A stretch of 51,215 nt of DNA from Ancylobacter novellus. Lineage in GTDB: Bacteria > Pseudomonadota > Alphaproteobacteria > Rhizobiales > Xanthobacteraceae. A model generated the notes under the pieces. That model was not told the origin of the DNA and searched no databases. It saw only the letters and a program-made list of their open reading frames with translations. The number at the start of each line of letters is the position of its first letter. Positions within the stretch are counted from its first letter, which is position 1. Positions 42,685-50,324 of this stretch are shown one piece after another. The stretch lies in NCBI GenBank assembly GCA_003241485.1, contig QFQD01000018.1:1-51215 (forward strand), in the 5' to 3' direction. The position numbers and the translations under genes are program-made.

Positions 42685-43479
42685 TTAGGTTGCGGTCAAG
42701 TTTCGCGGCTTCTCCCTGGTGGGTTTGGGTGGCTTTGCCGAGCTGCTCTTGAAGCGGAAGCTGTCATTGCCGGTCTCGAGGATATGGCAGTGATGGGTGA
42801 GCCGGTCGAGCAGGGCCGTGGTCATCTTGGCATCGCCGAAGACGGCAGCCCATTCGGAGAAGCTGAGATTGGTGGTGATGATCACGCTGGTGCGCTCATA
42901 GAGCTTGCTCAGCAGGTGGAACAGCAAGGCGCCGCCCGAGGTGCTGAACGGCAGGTAGCCGAGCTCGTCGAGGATGACGAGGTCGGCATGGAGGAGCCGA
43001 CCGGCGATCTGACCCGCTTTGCCTTGGGCCTTCTCCTGTTCGAGAGCGTTGACGAGCTCGACGGTAGAGAAGAAGCGGACCCGCCTGTGATGATGCTCGA
43101 CGGCGTGGACGCCGAGAGCCGTGGCGATGTGGGTCTTGCCGGTACCGGGACCACCGATCAGGACGACGTTGTGCGCGTCGTCGAGGAACTCGCAGCGATG
43201 GAGTTGGCGCACGAGCGCCTCATTGACCTCGCTGCTGGTGAAGTCGAAGCCGGCGAGGTCGCGATAGGCCGGGAAGCGGGCGGCCTTGAGCTGATAGGCG
43301 GTCGAGCGCACCTCCCGCTCGGCGGTCTCTGCCTTCAGGAGCTGTGAGAGGATCGGCATGGCGGTCTCGAAGGCGGGAGACCCCTGTTCGATGAGTTCGG
43401 CAGCGGCTTGCGCCATGCCGTGCATCTTGAGGCTTCTCAGCATAATGACGAGGGCTCCGCTGGCCGGATCATGACGCAT
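42685..43479 (-). CDS. istB: IS21 helper ATPase IstB
   Basis: A 264-residue AAA+ protein that assists IstA in target selection. Walker A is GGPGTGKTHIA, Walker B ADLVILDELGYLPF, and sensor-1 VIITTNLSFSEWAAVFGDAK follows, all in order. ATG 43479 (MRHDPASGALVIM) overlaps the istA stop by 11 bases, normal for the family; an ATG 15 codons upstream is less likely. Intact. Confidence 0.92.
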   Translation of the reverse strand: MRHDPASGALVIMLRSLKMHGMAQAAAELIEQGSPAFETAMPILSQLLKAETAEREVRSTAYQLKAARFPAYRDLAGFDFTSSEVNEALVRQLHRCEFLDDAHNVVLIGGPGTGKTHIATALGVHAVEHHHRRVRFFSTVELVNALEQEKAQGKAGQIAGRLLHADLVILDELGYLPFSTSGGALLFHLLSKLYERTSVIITTNLSFSEWAAVFGDAKMTTALLDRLTHHCHILETGNDSFRFKSSSAKPPKPTREKPRNLTAT

Positions 43480-44998
43480 GGCGCGCCTCCCTGGCCCTGC
43501 GGAGGGCGTCATAGCGTTCGACATTGGCTTGAGGCTCGGTGGTCAGCGTAAGGGCGCCAGGAGCTGGGATCGTCGGCGTGCTCAGCGGTGTACCGTCGAT
43601 CAGGCGGTGCAGCAGATTGAGGATGTGGGTCTTGGTCGGCACGCCTGCTTGCAGCGCGAGTTCGACGGCCGTGAGCACGACCTGCTCGTCATGCTGGAGG
43701 ACCAGGGACAGGATCTCCACCATCTCGCGGTCACCGCCCGGCCGCTTGAGCAGATGCTGCTGCAAGGATCGGAACGCCGGCGGCATCTCGGCGAACGGTG
43801 CGCCGTTGCGCAATGCGCCGGGCTTGCGCTGGACCACGGCCAGATAATGCCGCCAGTCATAGACGGTCCGGCTCTGGCGATCATGGGAGCGAGCGAACAC
43901 CCGACCATGCTCACAGATGGCCTGTCCCTCAGCGACCACAACGATCCGGTCGGGATAGACACGCAAGCTCACCGGGCGGTTGGCGAAGGAGGCCGGCACG
44001 CTGTAGCGATTGCGCTCGAGGTGGACGAGGCAGGTCGGGGAAACGCGCTTGGCGTGTTCGACGAAGCCGTCGAACGGCCGCGGCATCGGCATCAGGTGGC
44101 GGATCTCCTCAGCCCACACATCGGCGATCGAGCCGGGTTGCGAGCCGTGCCCGGCCTGCGACCACAGCTCCCGGCACCGGGTCTCGAGCCACTCGTTCAA
44201 GGCCTCCAGCGAGGGGACGTTCGGTATGGGTTGCCAGAGCCGATGACGGGCATCCTGTACGTTCTTCTCGATCTGCCCCTTCTCCCAGCCGGAGGCCGGG
44301 TTGCAGAACTCCGCCTCGAACAGGAAGTGGCTGACCATGGCCGAGAAGCGGATGTTGACCTGGCGCTCCTTGCCCCGGCCGACCTTGTCGACGGCCGTTC
44401 GCATGTTGTCGTAAATCCCCCGCCGCGGCACGCCGCCCAGTACCCGGAAGGCGTGGTTATGGGCGTCGAACAGCATCTCGTGGGTCTGCTGCGGGTAGGC
44501 TCGCAGAGTGAAGGCGCGGCTGTAGGACAGCTTGACGTGAGCGACCTGCAGCTTGGTGCGCTCGCCGGCGATGATCGCCCAGTCCTCAGACCAGTCGAAC
44601 TGGAACGCCTCTCCGGGCACAAAGGCCAGCGGCACGAAGGTGCCGCGGCCGCTGGTCTGCTGCTCGCGCAACCGGGCGGCCTTCCAGTCGCGGGCAAAGG
44701 CCGCCACCCGATTGTAGGAGCCCTCATAGCCCAACGTCACGAGATCGGCGTGCAACTGCTTGACGGTGCGCTTGTGCTTGCGCGACTTGCCGCTCTCCAC
44801 CCGCAGCATCGCCGCGAGCTTGTCGGCATAGGGATCGAGCTTGCTCGGCCGGTCCGGAACGTGAAACCGGGGTTCGACGCTGTCCGCTCGCAGGTACTTA
44901 CGCACGGTGTTCCGTGAGAGCCCGGTGCGGCGGGATATCTCCCGGATCGAGCTACGATCCCTATGATGCCAGCGTCGGATGACGCTCAATAACTCCAT
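43469..44998 (-). CDS. istA: IS21 transposase IstA
   Basis: A 509-residue DDE transposase. N-terminal helix-turn-helix (SSIREISRRTGLSRNTVRKY), a second DNA-binding segment (KRTVKQLHADLVTLGYEGSY), the rve core with FQFDWSEDWAII (first Asp), GIYDNMRTAVDKV (second Asp) and NPASGWEKGQIEKNV (Glu), then the Mu-type C-terminal domain (RNRYSVPASFANRPVSLRVY). No frameshift was seen. ATG 44998 (MELLSVIRRWHHRDRSS) was chosen as the family start; GTG 45007 is possible. Confidence 0.9.
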   Translation of the reverse strand: MELLSVIRRWHHRDRSSIREISRRTGLSRNTVRKYLRADSVEPRFHVPDRPSKLDPYADKLAAMLRVESGKSRKHKRTVKQLHADLVTLGYEGSYNRVAAFARDWKAARLREQQTSGRGTFVPLAFVPGEAFQFDWSEDWAIIAGERTKLQVAHVKLSYSRAFTLRAYPQQTHEMLFDAHNHAFRVLGGVPRRGIYDNMRTAVDKVGRGKERQVNIRFSAMVSHFLFEAEFCNPASGWEKGQIEKNVQDARHRLWQPIPNVPSLEALNEWLETRCRELWSQAGHGSQPGSIADVWAEEIRHLMPMPRPFDGFVEHAKRVSPTCLVHLERNRYSVPASFANRPVSLRVYPDRIVVVAEGQAICEHGRVFARSHDRQSRTVYDWRHYLAVVQRKPGALRNGAPFAEMPPAFRSLQQHLLKRPGGDREMVEILSLVLQHDEQVVLTAVELALQAGVPTKTHILNLLHRLIDGTPLSTPTIPAPGALTLTTEPQANVERYDALRRAREARHAS

Positions 44999-45111
44999 GT
45001 CGATCACTCCGCTGTCCCCCGCGTGTGCCGCGTGAGACGTGGTGAAAACATGGGTCACTTCTCGATGGAAAAATCCGCTCCTGCAGGGTCAGATCTCAGT
45101 GGAAATCAACA

Positions 45112-45207
45112 GCCACGCGCTACGACCGATGCGCTCACACCTTCTTCTCAGCCATCTGCATCGCAGCCGTTGTCATCTTCTGGCTCTGAATTAATGAGTC
45201 CTGAGCC
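45112..45207 (+). pseudogene. IS427-group transposase, last 25 codons and right end
   Basis: Immediately after the IS21 border the plus strand reads ATRYDRCAHTFFSAICIAA then VVIFWL and a stop at 45187-45189, nearly the same ending as the IS427-type copy at 13404-13478 (ATRYDRCPTVFLSAIALAA and VLFWL). The terminal repeat ATGAGTCCTGAGCC ends at 45207, followed by TA. The rest of that element is missing: the IS21 inserted into it and the left half was lost. Confidence 0.85.
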
Positions 45208-45361
45208 TAGCGGCTGATAGCGGCTGCGATGGCTTGCATCCCTGCAAGCCATCTCGAGAAACTCGGTGCGGAAAGCGCCCGAAGCGGCGATGATGCCGTG
45301 ATGACCTTCAGCATTCCCAAGCAATGTTGCTGCTGCGGGCCGGAAACTATTGTCACCGATA

Positions 45362-45856
45362 CTATTTCAGCGTGAACGTATCGGCACTGCACGCGCCTAA
45401 AGCGTCCGGTCTGTATTTGCGCCAGTCATCGATGCTGAGCATGCCAATGCGAACAGCCCCAGCACCAAGTTGATTGCTCACGTCCATGACGGTAAGCCAT
45501 CGCACGGGCTCGTCGCAAAAGCCATTCTTGTCCTTGTTTTGCGAGAAGAACGCGTCAGCGTTGAGGACCTTGTACACGTTTCCGCCGTACTCCGTATCGT
45601 TTCCGTTATTCCAAACGTCGGAATACTGCAGCTTCAGTTCCCCTTTGAGCTTGGAGAAGCTGGCCGACGTGCGACTGAGCTTCATTGTCGTCCCCAAAGT
45701 CGAAGACGTGCCATTGGACAGGGCCGAATAGGAGCGCGCAATATCGGTCGGCATGGGATCGCCTTTTGATTTTGCTGCGGCACCGAAGGCCAATAACAAG
45801 CCCAAGGACGCTACGGCGAATCTACCCGTCAAAGTTCTGCTACTGGATTTTCTCAT
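45362..45856 (-). CDS. Secreted hypothetical protein
   Basis: A 164-residue protein with a signal peptide (SSSRTLTGRFAVASLGLLLA, cut near AAAKSKG). The mature part is Ser/Asn/Thr-rich and shows LQYSDVWNNGNDTEYGGNVY, NADAFFSQNKDKNGFC and VRWLTVMDVSNQLG; two or three Cys could form a disulfide. I do not recognise a family. ATG 45856 gives the classic MRKSSSR signal start. It is the last gene of the leftward cluster. Confidence 0.6.
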   Translation of the reverse strand: MRKSSSRTLTGRFAVASLGLLLAFGAAAKSKGDPMPTDIARSYSALSNGTSSTLGTTMKLSRTSASFSKLKGELKLQYSDVWNNGNDTEYGGNVYKVLNADAFFSQNKDKNGFCDEPVRWLTVMDVSNQLGAGAVRIGMLSIDDWRKYRPDALGACSADTFTLK

Positions 45857-45876
45857 GGATTTCCCTCTCTCTATCA

Positions 45877-46467
45877 CTATCCCTGAAAGCCGCCCGCTTC
45901 GAGAAACCCTGCTTCCTGTGCCGTTGTGGCGCGGCCCAACATTGGATTGCGGTGCGGGAAGCGTCCGAAGCGGCGGATGATGTCGCGGTGATCTTGCGCA
46001 TGGTCGAGCCAGGGCTGTCCGAGCTGTCCGTTCAGGCTGACGGAGATATCCTGATCATCTAAGTCTTCCGAATGGGCGAAAGGCAGGCAGAAGAATAGGC
46101 GCATTTCCCGCTCGATGTGCTCCATGTACCCCGTCTGCAGCGCCTGACGAGCGTAATGGCGCGCCAATGGATCGGTGGCATACATGTGGCCGGTGCCGCG
46201 GAATGCATTGCGCGGAAACTGGTCGGCCAGGATGAGGAGGGCGAGCGCGCCATTTGGAGACGCCATCCAGTCATCGTGCTTCCGTGCCGCGACGTCTATG
46301 TGCAGGGCGAGAAAGCGCTTGCGGAAAGCGTGATCGAAGCTGGCATCCTTGTGGAACCAGCGCGCAGACGAGGCCGCCCAGAAAGCAACGACAGCTCTCG
46401 ACTCAGCTGGCGTGGCCCACGCCGGTTGCGAGGTCAACGTCTGGCGGATCTCCATGGCGCTTCCCAT
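45877..46467 (-). CDS. DUF924 family protein
   Basis: A 196-residue soluble protein of the DUF924 family: VVAFWAASSARWFHKDASFD, HDDWMASPNGALALLILADQFPRNAFRGT (about 64-92), MYATDPLARHYARQAL, RLFFCLPFAHSEDLDDQ and HRDIIRRFGRFPHRN. The family forms a tetratricopeptide-like helical fold of unknown function. It starts just after the frameshifted LtrA gene; ATG 46467 or ATG 46455 could be used. Confidence 0.82.
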   Translation of the reverse strand: MGSAMEIRQTLTSQPAWATPAESRAVVAFWAASSARWFHKDASFDHAFRKRFLALHIDVAARKHDDWMASPNGALALLILADQFPRNAFRGTGHMYATDPLARHYARQALQTGYMEHIEREMRLFFCLPFAHSEDLDDQDISVSLNGQLGQPWLDHAQDHRDIIRRFGRFPHRNPMLGRATTAQEAGFLEAGGFQG

Positions 46468-46468
46468 C

Positions 46469-47670
46469 TTAATGCGCTCCTTGCCGTGCGACCTGATCCG
46501 AGCGGTGCTTGCGCAGCAGACGTCCTTCCCAGAAGCTTACCGCCAGCATGATGATGGTAGTGAGCCAGCCGACTGTGAGCAGATCCACGTACGATGTGAG
46601 GGGAACGATCGTCGTCAGCAGAACGACACCGGCGATGTGGGAAGCTGGTACGACCCCGTAAACGACCTTCTTGTAGATGGCGCTGCCGAGCAGATAGATC
46701 GCGGGCCCGGCGGACAGGACGAGCGCATAAGCTGTCTTCACCGCGTCGTGTGGATGAGCGAGCACGAGGTCGTTGCCGACGGCCGTGGCGATGATGCCAG
46801 CGACCAGGATAACGTGGAGATAGTGGAAATAGGCGCCGATACGGCCCGGATCGTCGGAGTGGGTGATCGTGTCGGTCGCGTCCTCGCTGACGTCCAGAAA
46901 TACAGCCACCACACGGCAAGCGTACCCAGGAAGGTGGCGAGCATCGCGGAGAGAATGGCCGCATCCCAGCCTTCCGCTCGGCCGAGCGTCGCCCCGGTGG
47001 CGAGCACCGTCTCACCGAGCGCGACGATCACGAAGAGCTGGCAGCGTTCGGCGAGATGTCCGCCCTCGATCGTCCAGTCGCTGGTTCTGGAGCGGCCGAG
47101 GCCGGGAAGCGCGAAGCCGAACATCGGAGAGACGTATTCGCATAGGACGGCGACCGCCCACAGCGCTGCGCGGGACCACCCTTCCATGAAAGCGCCAGAA
47201 ATCCGGAACAAGGCCGCGATCGTCAGCCACCCGAGCATGCGACGGTAATTGGCGGCGAGCGGATGGTCCTTGCCGAGCTCGAAGACGATATAGGCTGTTC
47301 GTCCCACCTGGATCGCGACATAGGCAAGCGCGAAGATCAGCCCGCGTTCGCCGAACGCGCCAGGGATAGCCGCAGCCATGACGAGGCCCACCAGCATCAC
47401 GGCGAAGAGCAGCGAGCGAATGCGCGGGGTCTCAGGGTCGAACCAATTGGTGACCCAGCAGGTGTATTGCCAGCCGAGCCAGACCGCGAACCACAAGATC
47501 AGCGTCTGGACTACGCCGGTCAGCGTCAGGTTGCTCAGAAGCTCGTGGCTGAGCTGGGTGACAGCGAACACATAGACGAGGTCGAAGAACAGCTCGGCGA
47601 AGCTGACTCTCGCATGATGGCCGTCGCGCCAACGTAGCAGCGGGTGATGGGCGAACGCGTGATCAGACAT
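46469..47670 (-). pseudogene. LtrA-family membrane protein, frameshifted
   Basis: A low-temperature-requirement A type membrane protein of about 400 residues with many hydrophobic helices: RVSFAELFFDLVYVFAVTQL (the LtrA signature), LCEYVSPMFGFALPGL, TIEGGHLAERCQLFVIVALG. The first frame runs to WWLYF at about 46900, after which the right continuation (DVSEDATDTITHSDDPGRIG, AYFHYLHVILVAGIIATAVG) is in another frame down to 46469. Two extra bases (or one lost) at about 46893-46898 explain it. No other damage was seen, so a sequencing error is possible; otherwise the protein loses its last ~140 residues. Confidence 0.75.
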
Positions 47671-47676
47671 GGCTCT

Positions 47677-47943
47677 TCACCGCGCCAGCCGCCAGGCAGC
47701 GAGACCGGCGACTACCGCCGGCACGAGGAAAATGACGAGCAGGATCGGCAGTTCATCGCGCACCGAATAGCCGGCCTTCGTTACGCCCACCCACATATTG
47801 ACGAGCGAGACGACGAGCCAGGCCGGAATGAAGAGCTTGGCCGCTATGGCGAGATCGGGATCGACGCCGCCCCAGAGCTTGCCAAACAGGAGGAACAGGC
47901 CGAGCAGGACGAGACCGCCGCCAATCACCATCGCCATGTGCAT
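47677..47943 (-). CDS. Small three-helix membrane protein
   Basis: An 88-residue hydrophobic protein: MHMAMVIGGGLVLLGLFLLF, AIAAKLFIPAWLVVSLVNMW and ILLVIFLVPAVVAGLAAWRL form three membrane helices joined by short polar loops (GVTKAGYSVRDE). I do not recognise a named family. AGGGGGGATCG sits before the ATG at 47943. It lies 14 bases after the aldehyde dehydrogenase stop and 6 before LtrA, so it is part of the operon. Confidence 0.7.
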   Translation of the reverse strand: MHMAMVIGGGLVLLGLFLLFGKLWGGVDPDLAIAAKLFIPAWLVVSLVNMWVGVTKAGYSVRDELPILLVIFLVPAVVAGLAAWRLAR

Positions 47944-47957
47944 CGATCGATCCCCCC

Positions 47958-49334
47958 TCAGGAAAACACGCTCAGGTTTTTCGCGATGTCCTTGCCCTTG
48001 TAGGGTGGGAAGACATCCAGCTCGACATCGGGATTGCCGATCAGCATGGCCTTGGTGTTGCTCAGCGCGTCGAAGCCAGCCTTGCCGTAATATTTGCCCA
48101 TGCCGCTGTTGCCGACGCCACCGAAGGGTAGGCCGTCGATCCAGCAATGCAGGTTGGTCTGGTTGATACAACCTCCTCCGAAGGAAAGGCTTGCCAGCAC
48201 CTGGTCGATCGTCCCCCGATCCTTGCTGAAGATATAAGCCGCCAGTGGCTTGGGCTTGCGCTTGATCATGTCGATCGTCGCCTTGAGGTCAGAATAGACC
48301 AGCACCGGCAGCACGGGGCCGAACACCTCCTGTTGCAGCGCCGGATCGCTCCATTCGGACGGATAGAGGATGGTCGGCTCGACATAGCGCGCCTCGACAT
48401 CGAAGCGGCCGCCATGCACGACCTTCTCAGGCAGGATGTAGGACGCGACCTGCTCCGCGTCGTGCGTGCTGATCATCCGCGCGAAATCCGGGCTCCGGCT
48501 CGGATCCTCGCCGTACATCTTGGAGATCGCCGCCTTGAGCTTGGCGATAAAGCTGTCGGCGACACCTTCATGCACGCAGACATAGCCTGGCGCGATGCAC
48601 CATTGGCCGGAGATGGCGTTGTGGCCCCAGGCGATGCAGCCGGCGGCGGTGTCGAGATTGGCGGTGACGTCGACGATAGTCGGGTTCTGTCCGCCGAGTT
48701 CGAGTAGGACGGGCGTCAGATGCTCGGCGGCGGCGCGCATTACCACCTTGCCGACGGCCGACGAGCCAGTGAAGAAGATGAAGTCGAACGGCAGCTCCAG
48801 CAGCGCCGAGATCTGTTCGCGCCCGCCCGTGACGATGCTGACGTTCTCCGGCGTGAAATAGCGCGGGACGAGATCGGCCAGCAGCCCGGCGGTGCGCGGC
48901 GTGGTGTTGGCCGGCTTGAGGATCACCGTGTTGCCGGCGGCGAGCGCAGCGATGGCCGGGTCGAGCAGCGGCAGGGTCGGCGCGTTGAACGGGCCGATCA
49001 CCAGCGTGACGCCGTAGGGCTCCTTGTAGAGGACGCCGCGATTGCCGGTCGCCTCGAGGCCGTCCGGAATCTTCACCGGCTCCGGCGCCATCAGCGCCTT
49101 CAGGTTCTCCCGGTAATAGCGGATCACGCCCATCGGCACGGTGATCTCGAACAGTTGCTCGAAGGGAGGCTTGCCGAAATCCTCATGAAGCGCCGCGCAG
49201 AGCGCATCCTTGTTGCCAGTGAGCATCCGCTCCATGCGGTCGAACTGGTCAATGCGCCATTCAAAGCTCTTGGTCGCATCGCTCAGGAAATGTTCTCGCT
49301 GGGCGTCGAACACGGACTGGAACGGATTGGTCAT
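47958..49334 (-). CDS. Aldehyde dehydrogenase (coniferyl-aldehyde-dehydrogenase-like)
   Basis: A 458-residue NAD(P)-dependent aldehyde dehydrogenase of the short, ALDH3-like class. Visible sites: cofactor binding VILKPANTTP (138-147) and FTGSSAVGK (188-196), general-base Glu212 in LELGGQNP, nucleophile Cys246 in GQWCIAP, and EVFGPVLPVLVY. Absence of an N-terminal extension and a C-terminal hydrophobic tail suggests a soluble enzyme. The first-gene SDR may supply or remove the aldehyde. ATG 49334 (MTNPFQSVFDAQ) follows GGAGGTCG. Confidence 0.9.
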   Translation of the reverse strand: MTNPFQSVFDAQREHFLSDATKSFEWRIDQFDRMERMLTGNKDALCAALHEDFGKPPFEQLFEITVPMGVIRYYRENLKALMAPEPVKIPDGLEATGNRGVLYKEPYGVTLVIGPFNAPTLPLLDPAIAALAAGNTVILKPANTTPRTAGLLADLVPRYFTPENVSIVTGGREQISALLELPFDFIFFTGSSAVGKVVMRAAAEHLTPVLLELGGQNPTIVDVTANLDTAAGCIAWGHNAISGQWCIAPGYVCVHEGVADSFIAKLKAAISKMYGEDPSRSPDFARMISTHDAEQVASYILPEKVVHGGRFDVEARYVEPTILYPSEWSDPALQQEVFGPVLPVLVYSDLKATIDMIKRKPKPLAAYIFSKDRGTIDQVLASLSFGGGCINQTNLHCWIDGLPFGGVGNSGMGKYYGKAGFDALSNTKAMLIGNPDVELDVFPPYKGKDIAKNLSVFS

Positions 49335-49406
49335 GACGACCTCCCTTCAATTCCGAAGTGAAGAGAAGCACCCCGGCAATGGCAGCTCTGCCGGGGCGCC
49401 ACAGCT

Positions 49407-50180
49407 TCATTTCGTGGTGTAGCCGCCGTTGACGAGGATGGTCTGACCGGTCATCCACCAGCCTTCGGAAACCATGAAGCGGATGGAGGGGACGATGTCC
49501 TCAATATCGGTCAGGCCGGTCTTGGAGAACTTCGACAAGGCCGCCGCCGTCTTGTGATAGGAGACCGCATCTGCGCCCTCGGCCGGATAGAAGAAAGGCG
49601 TGTCCATTGGCCCGGGACCGATCGCCGTCACCGAGATGCCGCGCTCGCCGAACTCCTTGGACGCTGCCCGTGTGAAATGCTCGACCGGGGCTTTGGTGCC
49701 GGCATAGGCGGCGTAGAAGGGCGTGAAAGCGCCGAGCAGCGAGGTGACTACGGTCAAGACCTTGCCGTTGTCGTTGACATGCTTGCCGGCCTCCTTGAGG
49801 AAGAAGAAGGCCGTCTTGGAATTGACTGCGGTCATCTCGTCATATTCGGCTTCCGAGATCTCGACGATCGGCTTCTTTAGCACCTTACCGACGGTGTTGA
49901 TGGCGATATCGGGCTTGCCGATGGCGGCAACTGTATCGGCAAACAGCTTTTCCATCGCGCCAGCCGTCGTCAGGTTCGCCTGGAAGGCCACGGCCTCGGA
50001 TCCGGCCGCCTTCACCGCGGCAACCGTCGCGTCGGCATCGGCCTTGCTGGCCGCGCTGTTGTAATGGATCGCGATCGCCTTGGCGCCATGCACAGCGAGG
50101 TCGCGGGCGATCAGCCCGCCAAGATTCTTCGCCCCGCCGGCGATGATGACGGTTTTGCCTTTGATGGTGTGATCGGTCAT
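49407..50180 (-). CDS. Short-chain dehydrogenase/reductase
   Basis: A 257-residue SDR. The cofactor loop is GGAKNLGG (15-22; the usual TGxxxGIG is altered), the catalytic Ser147 and Tyr159-x3-Lys163 (VTSLLG, YAGTK) are in place, and VTAIGPGPMDTPFF and GQTILVNGGYTTK are typical. It should interconvert an alcohol and a carbonyl using NAD(P)H. First gene of the leftward operon, divergent from a LysR gene. GGAGGCC precedes the ATG. Confidence 0.9.
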   Translation of the reverse strand: MTDHTIKGKTVIIAGGAKNLGGLIARDLAVHGAKAIAIHYNSAASKADADATVAAVKAAGSEAVAFQANLTTAGAMEKLFADTVAAIGKPDIAINTVGKVLKKPIVEISEAEYDEMTAVNSKTAFFFLKEAGKHVNDNGKVLTVVTSLLGAFTPFYAAYAGTKAPVEHFTRAASKEFGERGISVTAIGPGPMDTPFFYPAEGADAVSYHKTAAALSKFSKTGLTDIEDIVPSIRFMVSEGWWMTGQTILVNGGYTTK

Positions 50181-50256
50181 GGGCGGCCTCCTTTTGCCGG
50201 CTGCACGACCTCATCGATGTCGGGGCCGCTTCCTGAAGACGACAATACCGTCTAGG

Positions 50257-50309
50257 ATTGCACGATAAAGACGATCGTTCTGACATCACTTGTCAGAAAT
50301 CCGTGCAAT
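50257..50309. promoter_or_regulatory. Nested inverted repeats in the SDR/LysR divergent promoter
   Basis: Outer arms ATTGCACG (50257-50264) and CGTGCAAT (50302-50309) enclose a second perfect repeat, TTCTGACA (50278-50285) and TGTCAGAA (50291-50298) with spacer TCACT. The inner repeat contains a T-N11-A-like core and is a natural LysR recognition site; the outer pair may mark the activation site or loop. No -35/-10 pair was assigned with confidence. Confidence 0.6.
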
Positions 50310-50324
50310 TGGAGTGTCGACCAT

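Larger units (their letters stand above)
42614..45111 (-). mobile_element. IS21-family insertion sequence
   Basis: A 2.5-kb element with istA and istB on the minus strand. Terminal inverted repeats begin TGTTGATTTCC at both ends (42614 forward; 45111 reverse) and continue with TGAGA..TGACCCTG. Further internal copies of the repeat (TTTCCAGTGAGAAGTGACCC at 42643-42662; GGGTCACTTCTCGATGGAAA at 45052-45071) fit the multiple transposase-binding sites of the family. No target duplication is visible: left flank is sigma-factor DNA, right flank is an IS427-type remnant. Confidence 0.88.
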
